A stretch of 64,000 nucleotides of DNA from Paenibacillus sp. Marseille-Q4541 (GTDB taxonomy: Bacteria; Bacillota; Bacilli; Paenibacillales; Paenibacillaceae), in NCBI RefSeq assembly GCF_018310695.1, contig NZ_JAGXCY010000002.1, forward strand, positions 1-64,000, read 5' to 3'. Made by a program: the position numbers and the translations under genes. Below, piece after piece: positions 8,986 to 16,742 of this stretch. How positions within the stretch are numbered: position 1 is the stretch's first letter; every line of letters starts with the position of its first letter. Below the pieces are notes generated by a model. That model was given only the letters and a program-made list of their open reading frames with translations, was not told the origin of the DNA and made no database searches.

Positions 8986-11343
8986 TTAATAGAGCTCTTT
9001 GTACCTCCCGGGTGTGATCCCCTCGTATTTCTTAAATACTCTAATGAAAGTAGCTGCATCATTATAGCCTACGACTTTCGATATTTCGTTAATCGAATCC
9101 TGCTTCGCAGTCATCATCTGCTTGGCTTGTTCAATACGATACTTATGAATGCAGTCTAGTATCCCTTCACCGGTCTGTGTTCTAAACAATTTTGATAAAT
9201 AACTCCCCTTCAAATCGAAATATTCTCCGATCGCATTCACATTTAAATTCACGTCGTGATAATTTTCTTCAATATACTCTGTTACCTGTGCTGTTAAGCG
9301 AAGAAGATTATCCTCCCTCACTTGGGATACATTGGAGGATCTTCGATTCCCTGCAAATAAGCACACCTCTTCAAGCAAAGATTGAAGCGCATGCTGCATT
9401 TCCTGAAGTGTGTCGCATTCGGTTATGTGCTCGATCCATAGGACATGTTTCTCAATTACACTCGGGTCGCCTTCTCCAATCTCATTAATCGTTTTTATCA
9501 TCGTTCCTACCAGATTAAAGATCAGGCAGCGAGCAATCGTTAATGACATCACTGGTTTATTAAAATTCCGGTCCATGATTTCATTTATATATGTGGTGGC
9601 TTGCTGAACATCTCCTGTTTTCACGAAATTAATCAACTGTTGTTCTACCTGAAGCGGGTAGTAATATCCGTAGTGATCCTCAGCTGAACAGCTTTTTCGA
9701 ATATCCTCATGTTTAATAATGCCTTGCTTGCCAAGTACCATCTTATATTCCATTGCATCCACAGCCTCTTGATATGCCTCAGCTATGCCAATCCACGAGG
9801 TATGCATTCCGCTAATTGATATGGTCAGTTCCATGTCATACCTAGCTAAGAAAGCTTTCGCTTCTGTAGATATGGTATAGAGTTCTGTAATCGATCTAGA
9901 TGAATCCGTAGATGAATCCGCTTTCAAATTAACCAAGCAAGCCATCATATCATCGACTTCTGCCACGTAACCACCGTGATGATGCTGTAAGACGAGCTCT
10001 TCTACGACATTCGAGATAATAAGTTGAGTTAGTTTTCTTCGTTCATTGATATCGATTCCCGGTAGCTTCTCGTAGAGATTGTCCTCATTTTCAATAGCAA
10101 ACAAAATAACAGCAAAATCATCTGAATACAGTTTCATTTGAAAGGAGCGAAAGGCTTCTTCGTACGGAATAAGAGTATCTGGTCTTCCCTTGAACAGCCG
10201 ATTCATCATATTTGATCTGAGCACTTGCTCATGTTTTTGAAGCTGCATTGCAATTTCATAATTCTTGCTTCTTGTATTTAATACTTCATTTTGTATAAAT
10301 TTCAGTTCATTCCACTCTGTTCGTTCCCCTTGTCTGTTTTTATCTGTCAAAGAGTGGACGAGCTGTTGAATCGGCGAATAATTTCTCCGCATAAAAAACC
10401 AAGTGATAATCATAGCACTCACCAAACTTACGACTATACTGATATAGGTAAAATTGCGTACATACACTGCCTTTTCCCAATAAATTCGGCTTGGAATGAT
10501 TAGTGCATATTTTAATTCAGATACAGCCGAAGTAATATAAAAAATTTCTGACTCCCCCGAACGTAATGAGGACAGTTCTACTTGATCCCCATTCATAAAA
10601 GGTTGAAGTTCAGGAGCATCAGAATGACTCGACATCAGGATTTCATTATCCTGGTTTAAGATGAGGAGCAGACCTTCATTAAAATCGGAAATGCTCTTTA
10701 GCGGTTCATAGAATCGGTCCATATCTGCCATAACAACAACAGAACCCGTTTCTTCTCCGTTTAAATCTTTCGGCAGATGTGTGATATAAGCAATTGAAGC
10801 CTGTATCGTTGTATTATTAAGATGAGGTATGACTGCAAATCGGTTTGTGCTAAATCCTTGAACAGACTCTTTCCAGCTTTCGTATGATATCGAACCTGTA
10901 TTATGAATCGTTTGAAATGCGGTCTCCATATCCTGAATGTTTCCGGAACGAAGAACAGAAGAATCTTTGTTTCGTAGCACATAAAATTCGTCAATAGAAG
11001 CATAGGAGGTTTTGTAGAGACGCAGATCTTTAACCAATTGATAGGCAGTAAAGGTAGATTCTTCAGACGATACATTCGAGTACATCAATCCCTGAAGATT
11101 TGAATTCCAAGTCATTTCCATGTTCAGCCGCTTCATTAAATCGATTTGATTATCGATGGTATACCTCATTTGTTTCAACAAGGAGTCATTCGCTCGATCA
11201 ATTTCACCTTTAAGGGCATGATTGGCTTGCGAATAGATGACCAAGCTGATCACAATCGGTATAAATAGAATTGCTGTGTAAGAAACAAGCCAGGTGACAA
11301 TGATACTTTCTCGCTTTTGCCACAAATATCGAATGTTCCACAA
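8986..11343 (-). CDS. Membrane-anchored AraC-family regulator with sensor domain
   Basis: 785 residues. Transmembrane segment near 17-40, extracellular Cache-like sensor region to about 300, second transmembrane segment near 303-325, cytoplasmic linker with degenerate GGDEF-like features, and a C-terminal AraC/XylS double helix-turn-helix (about 690-785, with the typical YLSKLFRTQTGEG and GYNDAATFIRVFKKYEGITPGRYK elements). Such proteins sense carbohydrates outside the cell and activate neighbouring polysaccharide loci. A TTG start at 11343 follows AGGGTG by 8 bases. It is co-transcribed with the binding protein downstream and likely controls the GH88/transport genes from which the mobile element now separates it. 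Confidence 0.9.
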   Translation of the reverse strand: MWNIRYLWQKRESIIVTWLVSYTAILFIPIVISLVIYSQANHALKGEIDRANDSLLKQMRYTIDNQIDLMKRLNMEMTWNSNLQGLMYSNVSSEESTFTAYQLVKDLRLYKTSYASIDEFYVLRNKDSSVLRSGNIQDMETAFQTIHNTGSISYESWKESVQGFSTNRFAVIPHLNNTTIQASIAYITHLPKDLNGEETGSVVVMADMDRFYEPLKSISDFNEGLLLILNQDNEILMSSHSDAPELQPFMNGDQVELSSLRSGESEIFYITSAVSELKYALIIPSRIYWEKAVYVRNFTYISIVVSLVSAMIITWFFMRRNYSPIQQLVHSLTDKNRQGERTEWNELKFIQNEVLNTRSKNYEIAMQLQKHEQVLRSNMMNRLFKGRPDTLIPYEEAFRSFQMKLYSDDFAVILFAIENEDNLYEKLPGIDINERRKLTQLIISNVVEELVLQHHHGGYVAEVDDMMACLVNLKADSSTDSSRSITELYTISTEAKAFLARYDMELTISISGMHTSWIGIAEAYQEAVDAMEYKMVLGKQGIIKHEDIRKSCSAEDHYGYYYPLQVEQQLINFVKTGDVQQATTYINEIMDRNFNKPVMSLTIARCLIFNLVGTMIKTINEIGEGDPSVIEKHVLWIEHITECDTLQEMQHALQSLLEEVCLFAGNRRSSNVSQVREDNLLRLTAQVTEYIEENYHDVNLNVNAIGEYFDLKGSYLSKLFRTQTGEGILDCIHKYRIEQAKQMMTAKQDSINEISKVVGYNDAATFIRVFKKYEGITPGRYKELY

Positions 11344-11500
11344 TAGTCCATCACCCTATAATTAGTTTTTTTTACCAATTGATTGTTGTGAATTACATTA
11401 TAACGAAAATTTCAGTAGATGCGGTATATTCAAAATAATAAATTCAATAGACAAAACCTTCAATTGGATGCGTACTTTTCCGTACTCCACAACACAAATA

Positions 11501-11533
11501 GCCCGAACGACAGTATTTTCCTGTCATTCGGGC
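11501..11533 (-). terminator. Stranded terminator hairpin of the GH88 operon
   Basis: Arms of 13 bases (GCCCGAACGACAG at 11501-11513 and CTGTCATTCGGGC at 11521-11533, one mismatch) make a strong hairpin. The T-run after it on the minus strand is weak (TATTTGTG). It lies just outside the left end of the mobile element. Joining the two element flanks places it about 20 bases after the GH88 stop codon, so I infer it was that gene's terminator before the insertion. Confidence 0.5.
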
Positions 11534-11558
11534 ATTCACCCATAATCTTTTATTTAAA

Positions 11559-11586
11559 GGCTATGTTAATTCACAATGTTGATTTT
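11559..11586 (+). repeat. Left terminal inverted repeat of the IS1595-like element
   Basis: Starts GGCTATGTTAAT; about 24 of 28 bases match the reverse complement of the right end at 13693-13720. Confidence 0.8.
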
Positions 11587-11600
11587 CTGCCAAAAATATA

Positions 11601-11620
11601 ACCGCCCTGTAAAGGGCGGT
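11601..11620 (-). terminator. Hairpin downstream of the phosphotransferase gene
   Basis: Perfect 8-bp stem ACCGCCCT / AGGGCGGT with a 4-base loop, followed on the minus strand by TATATTTTT. It lies within the element, 38 bases past the phosphotransferase stop, and could also have been the original transposase terminator. Confidence 0.7.
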
Positions 11621-11637
11621 TCATTAAGCTATCGTAT

Positions 11638-11648
11638 CCCGTTAGTTC
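11638..11648. repeat. 11-bp direct repeat flanking the passenger segment, copy 1
   Basis: CCCGTTAGTTC here recurs at 12694-12704. The two copies bracket the phosphotransferase gene and lie just past its stop and just past the transposase stop. Confidence 0.6.
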
Positions 11649-11657
11649 TAAGAATGC

Positions 11658-12614
11658 CTAATCGTCAAGGCAATGGTCCATCTCCTCAAGCTCTTCGGAA
11701 AGTAGGATCAAGGTTTTAACCTTTTGTTCTTCCGTTTGCTGATCGTAGACAAGTTGCTCAATAAACTCCCAAATATCTTCCAACTTCCGTCTGCCCTGAT
11801 AAAACTTGAGTGCATTGCGTTGAATAGAAAAATTGATATGAGTTTGTTCATATATCTTTACAATTTTACTGTAGTCTGAACGATCCACCAAGGACATGAA
11901 ATCTGCTTCGATTGGGGACAGGCGAAGCCCCTCCCAATCAATCAGGTACAGACGTCCACACGAGTCAATGAGATTCCAGTTGTGCAGATCCGTATGGCAT
12001 AGTACCATACGTAGATCATTGCCTCTTAGTTCTTGCGCAAGTGATTCAACGGTATTGGACAACTGTTTTAAGTGTACCAGATAAGGACTTATGGTACTCC
12101 TTATGGAAGTTGGCAACGTGTTCCACCCTTCACCCCAAATATAGCTAAGGTGTGGCAAGAATGGAATAGAAAAATCCTCACGGATTGCGTCAGTTGGAAC
12201 AGGAATTTCCTCTCCATAAGAGTGTAGCTCCGCTAATATGACTGCAAGTTCTTCTACTTGTTCCTCACTCAGCGTACTTTTACCAACGGTTGTCCCATCA
12301 ATATATCGATAAAGTAGATAAATTGCATGATCATCTTCACATGTAAACGCCCCTTGTTTTGTAAATAACAGTTCTGGTATTCTGCCTTGCAATCCGCTAT
12401 TTTGTGCGAGCCAATTCAATATTGGCATGTACTGATTAATAAGAGCCGTCCATTTAGCCGTAGATCTTCTACTTTTTTCATAGACCTTCAAGAAAAAGCA
12501 TTCGTTCTCCGCTACAATTTTGTAGGCTAGCGCAGCCCATCCGCCTTGCTGCTGCGAGATTGTAAATGGCTCAATCTCATAGTATTCGTACAGTATTTTT
12601 TTTATCCCGTTCAT
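11658..12614 (-). CDS. Aminoglycoside/choline-kinase-fold phosphotransferase (element passenger)
   Basis: 318 residues of the APH/CotS-like kinase superfamily. Visible parts are an ATP-binding lysine in FLKVY (Lys43), the catalytic HTDLHNWN motif (His207, Asp209, Asn214) and the metal-binding LIDWEG motif (Asp226). Members phosphorylate hydroxyls of small molecules such as aminoglycosides, macrolides, choline or homoserine; the substrate cannot be told here. The ATG at 12614 follows GGGGAGG by 9 bases, better than an ATG 15 codons earlier. The gene is intact and lies inside the terminal repeats of an IS1595-like element next to a dead transposase, so it is best read as cargo and might confer resistance to an antibiotic (inference). 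Confidence 0.8.
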   Translation of the reverse strand: MNGIKKILYEYYEIEPFTISQQQGGWAALAYKIVAENECFFLKVYEKSRRSTAKWTALINQYMPILNWLAQNSGLQGRIPELLFTKQGAFTCEDDHAIYLLYRYIDGTTVGKSTLSEEQVEELAVILAELHSYGEEIPVPTDAIREDFSIPFLPHLSYIWGEGWNTLPTSIRSTISPYLVHLKQLSNTVESLAQELRGNDLRMVLCHTDLHNWNLIDSCGRLYLIDWEGLRLSPIEADFMSLVDRSDYSKIVKIYEQTHINFSIQRNALKFYQGRRKLEDIWEFIEQLVYDQQTEEQKVKTLILLSEELEEMDHCLDD

Positions 12615-12693
12615 TCTGGAAAACCTCCCCTTAAGAGAACGAGATACCGCCAAACACATATATTCTATACCATGGCTGAATTAAATTAAACTG

Positions 12694-12704
12694 CCCGTTA
12701 GTTC
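12694..12704. repeat. 11-bp direct repeat flanking the passenger segment, copy 2
   Basis: CCCGTTAGTTC, identical to 11638-11648. It overlaps the two bases next to the transposase stop codon. Confidence 0.6.
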
Positions 12705-13640
12705 AACAGTAAGCCATCCGTCGAAGTCTTGCGTTCGTACCCTTCACAGTAAACAGGCATGAAGACACCAGCATGTTTTTCTTATTCGACGTTGTGTTCT
12801 CATACTCCTTGCTGTAGATATAGCGGAACCACGCGAGGTAGTGCTCCAAATACTTGACGTTCTGGATATGGCAAACGCCTTTCACGCGCTGTTTCCCATC
12901 AGACTTGAAGCGTTAATGCGCCAATCCCTTTTGATTGGCATAGGTACTGAACGCACGCCAGAAATCCGTACAAAGCACGTTCGAGTTCGAAAGGTGAGAG
13001 CCGATTGCTTCATCCAGCTTCGTTGTTCGGATGCGACCACGCCCAAGAACGCTTGAGAAAGTCATCTTCTGACGGTCTCGGGCGACCAGTACACAGACTT
13101 GGTCGTTGCTGATGCCACGATGCTTCGCCTTACCGCCGCGTTTACGCGGCTTGCGCTCGCTAATGTTCCGTCTGCCCTTTTCTGAGTACAGGAAGTAGGT
13201 TTCGTCCATTTCGACTATTCCTTGGAATGATTCGGTCGGAACCTGTTTAAGCGCAGCGAGAATCTTATGGCGCCAGTAAAACAGGGTCACAAACGAAACC
13301 TCTTCATACATCAGTTCGGCGCATTTACGCAGTGAAAATCCTTCAATCCACAGGTGAGGTCGCCGCGTCCGCTGAAGAGGAGTATTCGTAAGATCATTGA
13401 ACGTGTGAAGGCAAGACTTGCAACGGTAACTGTGTACTTCCCGAAACGCACGACGGCACGGCTATGGCAATGCGGGCAAACCAGACCGTCTTTATGTTTC
13501 TGCTATTGAATTTCATCAATCACTCAGGTAGGGCTGCTGCAACTTTGGTTTCTGACTGCAAGAAGCGGATAAGTTGCTGCTTATCCCGATTGTCCAAACC
13601 CTTAGCAAGTTCAATCAGTTCTTTCAAATCCAAAGGGCAT
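12703..13640 (-). pseudogene. IS1595/ISXO2-type transposase, degraded
   Basis: The reading frame is broken several times, but the family is clear. In order: an N-terminal ELIELAKGLDNRDKQQLIRF-like helix region, a zinc ribbon (CPHC, then CKSC after a frameshift), the first catalytic Asp in VEMDETYF, an Arg/Lys-rich loop, the second Asp in VLCTDFWRAF, and the HIQNV motif. Damage seen: a TGA with a frame change near 13518, a frameshift near 13438 between the two halves of the zinc ribbon, an in-frame TAA near 12913, and a deletion of roughly 18 codons compared with typical members right after HIQNV. It cannot make an active transposase without help. It ends 89 bases before the phosphotransferase start. 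Confidence 0.85.
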
Positions 13641-13692
13641 CAGCTCCAACAAATGATTACCCTTATTAAAGAACGAATGTTCGTAAACTTCA

Positions 13693-13720
13693 AATATCAA
13701 CATTGAAGATTAACATAGCC
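13693..13720 (-). repeat. Right terminal inverted repeat of the IS1595-like element
   Basis: Read on the minus strand it starts GGCTATGTTAAT and matches the left end at 11559-11586. The target duplication beside it (13721-13728) overlaps the stop codon of the GH88 gene. Confidence 0.8.
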
Positions 13721-13722
13721 TA

Positions 13723-14844
13723 TTAAAAAATACGATGTTTCCATCCATTCAGTTTAGCTATCGCCTCAACAAAATAGTAGTCTCCATAAATCAGAGAAAC
13801 ATTTACGTTTTTGTCAGCAGGTTTGTGTCCTGTACCTTGTATTAACATCCCCTCATGGGATGAATCATTCCATGTACCATAATTTTCGTACAATGAATCC
13901 AAAATACGTTTTGCAGCTGCTAGGTAGTACCTACCTTCTTTTTCCTCTAGTAAACTTGCGAGGTCAAGTAATCCTGAAGCAGCACAAGCGCCAGCTGAAC
14001 TGTCTCGCGGGATTTGTCCCCCCTCAAGATCAGCCCGGAAATCCCAATGAGGAACAGAGTCCTCAGGAAGATGTGCAATGAAGAAATTAGCTACTCGCTG
14101 AGCTGCCTTTAAATATTTACTATCTCCGGTATAAGTATATGCATTGGTCATTCCATATAGAGCCCACGCTGCTCCCCTGCTCCAGGCGGAATCTTCAGCA
14201 TCTCCTTGTCCACCAAGCGCGTCTACTCTTGCCCCTGTTTCAGGATCAAACCTAACAATATGATACGTTGAACCATCTTCTCGAATAAAATGCTCTATTA
14301 CAGTATCCGCATGTGCTTTGGCAATATGGTGATACCTTGGATCTTTACTTACTTTGGAAGCCCAAAACAATATGGACAAATTCATCGCTGTATCTACAAT
14401 GGACCATCCGATCTTCTCTTCTCCCCAAGCCCGAAGAAACTTTCCTTGCAGATTAAACCGACCTGCCAAAAAATTAGCTGCGAATAATCCGCGTCTAGAC
14501 GCTTCTGTATCCCCAGTTAACGTGTGTTTGATAACAGCGGTCGGAAGAAATTGAAAACCAACATCATGAGAAAAACGATTCTCTTGAATAAATAATTGTT
14601 CCATTCTTTCATCCCAAGGCCAAGCCGCCTCTTTATAGCGTTTCTCACCTGTCATATCGTACATAATCCACAAAATGCCCGGCCAAAAACCTGATGTCCA
14701 CGCATCCAGTCTCAAATCATCATAAATCCCGTCATCACCTGCAACATGAGGAGACTTACTCCCAATATTCAGCATCATTGTATCTACTTTTTTGCAAATT
14801 TGTTCCCACACGGCTTGATCCGCTCCTATTTGCAACTGAGCCAT
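13723..14844 (-). CDS. GH88 unsaturated glucuronyl hydrolase
   Basis: 373 residues, a complete (alpha/alpha)6-barrel protein of family GH88. These cytoplasmic enzymes hydrate the double bond of unsaturated uronyl oligosaccharides left by polysaccharide lyases, releasing a keto-acid and the remaining sugar. The two family aspartates are visible: Asp94 in FSHDVGF and Asp151 in SIVDTAMN. The start at 14844 has AAGGAGG 9 bases upstream; an ATG three codons earlier touches the binding site. It follows the LplC-type permease by 27 bases as last gene of the transport operon. The stop codon lies in the target duplication of the mobile element, so the protein is whole but its terminator was displaced. 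The polymer (glycosaminoglycan, xanthan, ulvan or similar) is not predictable. Confidence 0.9.
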   Translation of the reverse strand: MAQLQIGADQAVWEQICKKVDTMMLNIGSKSPHVAGDDGIYDDLRLDAWTSGFWPGILWIMYDMTGEKRYKEAAWPWDERMEQLFIQENRFSHDVGFQFLPTAVIKHTLTGDTEASRRGLFAANFLAGRFNLQGKFLRAWGEEKIGWSIVDTAMNLSILFWASKVSKDPRYHHIAKAHADTVIEHFIREDGSTYHIVRFDPETGARVDALGGQGDAEDSAWSRGAAWALYGMTNAYTYTGDSKYLKAAQRVANFFIAHLPEDSVPHWDFRADLEGGQIPRDSSAGACAASGLLDLASLLEEKEGRYYLAAAKRILDSLYENYGTWNDSSHEGMLIQGTGHKPADKNVNVSLIYGDYYFVEAIAKLNGWKHRIF

Positions 14845-14871
14845 ACGTAACATCCTCCTTAGAATATCAAA

Positions 14872-15753
14872 TTAGCCTTTCAAAGAACCTACCATGACGC
14901 CTTTCACAAAAAATCGTTGAACAAATGGATACACGCATAAGATAGGTACCGTTGCTACCATGATGGTTGCGTATTTAATGGTTTCCCCGATCTGAAAGCG
15001 ATCTCCAGCCGAAGCCCCTGTAGACATACTTTCCGTAGAATTCGAAATAAGAATTTCCCGAAGCACGAGTTGCAGAGGGAAAAGCTCCCGGGTTTTGATA
15101 AATACAGAGGCGTAGAACCAACCATTCCATTTATCTACTGCGTAATACAAAATCATGACTGCAATAACAGGCATAGATAACGGGATGATAATACGGAACA
15201 AAATCGTGAAATGATTCGCCCCGTCAATTTTAGCTGACTCTTCCAAGCTATCTGGAATCCCCATAAATGCAGTACGCATAATGATCAAGTTAAAGGTGCT
15301 GATACTGAAAGGAATAATGGTGGACCATAAAGAGTCCAGAAGCCCTACTCCTTTTACTACGAGGTATAACGGTATTAAACCTCCGCTGAAAAACATCGTA
15401 AAGATGATAAGAAACATAAACACCTTGTTCCACATCACATTTTTACGAGACAACACGTAAGCCCCAAGCGAAGTCATAAACAGATTGACGATTACACCCA
15501 CAACGACAATAAATAACGTATTTCGGAAACCAAGTGCAATTCCGGGATTCGCAAGTACGCTTTTATAAGCATCCAAGCTAAACCCGAGCGGCCGCCAAAG
15601 GATACCCTTATTTGCGAGCAACTTGGCAGCATCACTAAAGGATGCAAATAGCACATAGAGCAGAGGGTAGAGCGTTGCAATAACGAGCAAGATCAGGATG
15701 GTGTAATTGACAATATCGAATATTCGATCGAACCCACTTGTTTCTCTTTTCAT
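14872..15753 (-). CDS. Carbohydrate ABC permease, LplC/YtcP type
   Basis: 293 residues, six transmembrane segments, of the MalG-like family used with LplA-type binding proteins. The cytoplasmic EAA loop is visible as EESAKIDGANHFTILFRIIIPLS. It imports oligosaccharides with the LplB-type partner encoded just upstream; as usual for this class no ATPase gene is present, so a shared MsmX-like ATPase elsewhere probably powers it. I prefer the ATG at 15753, six bases after GGTGAGGTG, over a GTG three codons earlier. Confidence 0.9.
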   Translation of the reverse strand: MKRETSGFDRIFDIVNYTILILLVIATLYPLLYVLFASFSDAAKLLANKGILWRPLGFSLDAYKSVLANPGIALGFRNTLFIVVVGVIVNLFMTSLGAYVLSRKNVMWNKVFMFLIIFTMFFSGGLIPLYLVVKGVGLLDSLWSTIIPFSISTFNLIIMRTAFMGIPDSLEESAKIDGANHFTILFRIIIPLSMPVIAVMILYYAVDKWNGWFYASVFIKTRELFPLQLVLREILISNSTESMSTGASAGDRFQIGETIKYATIMVATVPILCVYPFVQRFFVKGVMVGSLKG

Positions 15754-15763
15754 GCATTTCACC

Positions 15764-16702
15764 TCACCATAAGCTGTTATTACTCACCCTCCGGCTGATG
15801 TAGTTTGCAGTAATCAGTAGGATGAGATTAATGACGGAGTTGAACAAACCAACTGCAGAACTGTAGCTCCAGCCAAATTCAAGCAACCCTTTTCTGTAGA
15901 CAAAAGAAGAAATCACGTCCGCTGTTTCATAGGTAACTGGGTTGTACAAGAGAATGATTTTCTCAAACCCAACATTCAGGAGATTCCCCATTCTCAGAAT
16001 GAGCATGATGGTGATCGTCGGAAGTATACCGGGTAGCGTGATATAAATCATTTGTTTCAGCCGGTTAGCCCCATCCATTCGGGCTGCTTCATATTGCTCC
16101 TGATCAATACTCGTCAGGGCTGCAATATATATGATGGACTCCCAGCCGATACGCTGCCAAATCTCGGATAAAATATAAATGGGACGAAAAAGATCCGACC
16201 TTTGTAACATCGCCTGGCCATCATAACCAATTAACATAAACAGCCGATTAATAAGTCCATCCGCATTCGTGAAATCTGTAATAATACCACAGATGACGAC
16301 GAGAGAAATAAAGTAAGGCATGTACGTAATCGTTTGAACGATACGCTTAAACCTCTGGCGTCTAACCTCATTAATTAATAGTGCTAACAGAATCGGCATT
16401 GGAAATTCAAAGAGCAAGGAATATAAGCTGATCAATATGGTGTTTTTTAATATTCTCAAAAAATAATAGCTATTAAAAAAATCGTAGAAGTGCTTTAAAC
16501 CTACCCAATCACTACCAACGATGCCTTTCATGGGGGAATAATCTTTAAATGCGATGACTGCCCCGTACATGGGTGTATAGTGGAAAATGAGATAATATGC
16601 GATGACCGGAAGCATCATAAGGTAGAGGTATTTATTCATCATGAAGTCCCGGATGAACCGGCTCTTAAAAGTTCGGGAAGTATCCATGGGTATGTTGTTC
16701 AC
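15764..16702 (-). CDS. Carbohydrate ABC permease, LplB/YteP type
   Basis: Up to 312 residues, six transmembrane segments, with the family's HYTPMYGAVIAFKDY segment near the N-terminus and the EAA loop EAARMDGANRLKQMIYITLPGI. It pairs with the LplC-type permease, which starts within ten bases of its stop. The start is uncertain: GTG at 16702 lies right on the ribosome binding site TGAGGTG, and ATG at 16687 lies 14 bases beyond it. Second gene of the operon after the binding protein. Confidence 0.9.
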   Translation of the reverse strand: MNNIPMDTSRTFKSRFIRDFMMNKYLYLMMLPVIAYYLIFHYTPMYGAVIAFKDYSPMKGIVGSDWVGLKHFYDFFNSYYFLRILKNTILISLYSLLFEFPMPILLALLINEVRRQRFKRIVQTITYMPYFISLVVICGIITDFTNADGLINRLFMLIGYDGQAMLQRSDLFRPIYILSEIWQRIGWESIIYIAALTSIDQEQYEAARMDGANRLKQMIYITLPGILPTITIMLILRMGNLLNVGFEKIILLYNPVTYETADVISSFVYRKGLLEFGWSYSSAVGLFNSVINLILLITANYISRRVSNNSLW

Positions 16703-16742
16703 CTCATTTTCAAAGATAAGGAGGGTTTCCCCTCCCCATTCA

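Larger units (their letters stand above)
11559..13720 (-). mobile_element. IS1595-like transposable element with passenger gene
   Basis: A 2162-bp unit bounded by inverted repeats. The left end at 11559-11586 and the reverse complement of the right end at 13720-13693 share the first 12 bases (GGCTATGTTAAT), then three mismatches, then CAATGTTGAT, for about 24 of 28 matches. The flanks TATTTAAA (11551-11558) and TATTAAAA (13721-13728) match at 7 of 8 positions, fitting the 8-bp target duplication of the IS1595 family. Inside lie a degraded ISXO2/IS1595-type transposase, an intact phosphotransferase gene and a terminator. Seen directly: repeats, flanks and genes. Inferred: that the whole 2.16 kb moved as one unit. 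Confidence 0.8.

Noticed and set aside
12660..12692. Possible third terminal repeat right after the transposase stop
   Set aside because: GGCTGAATTAAATT only loosely resembles the real ends and lacks the CAATGTTGAT block, so it is not called as an element end.
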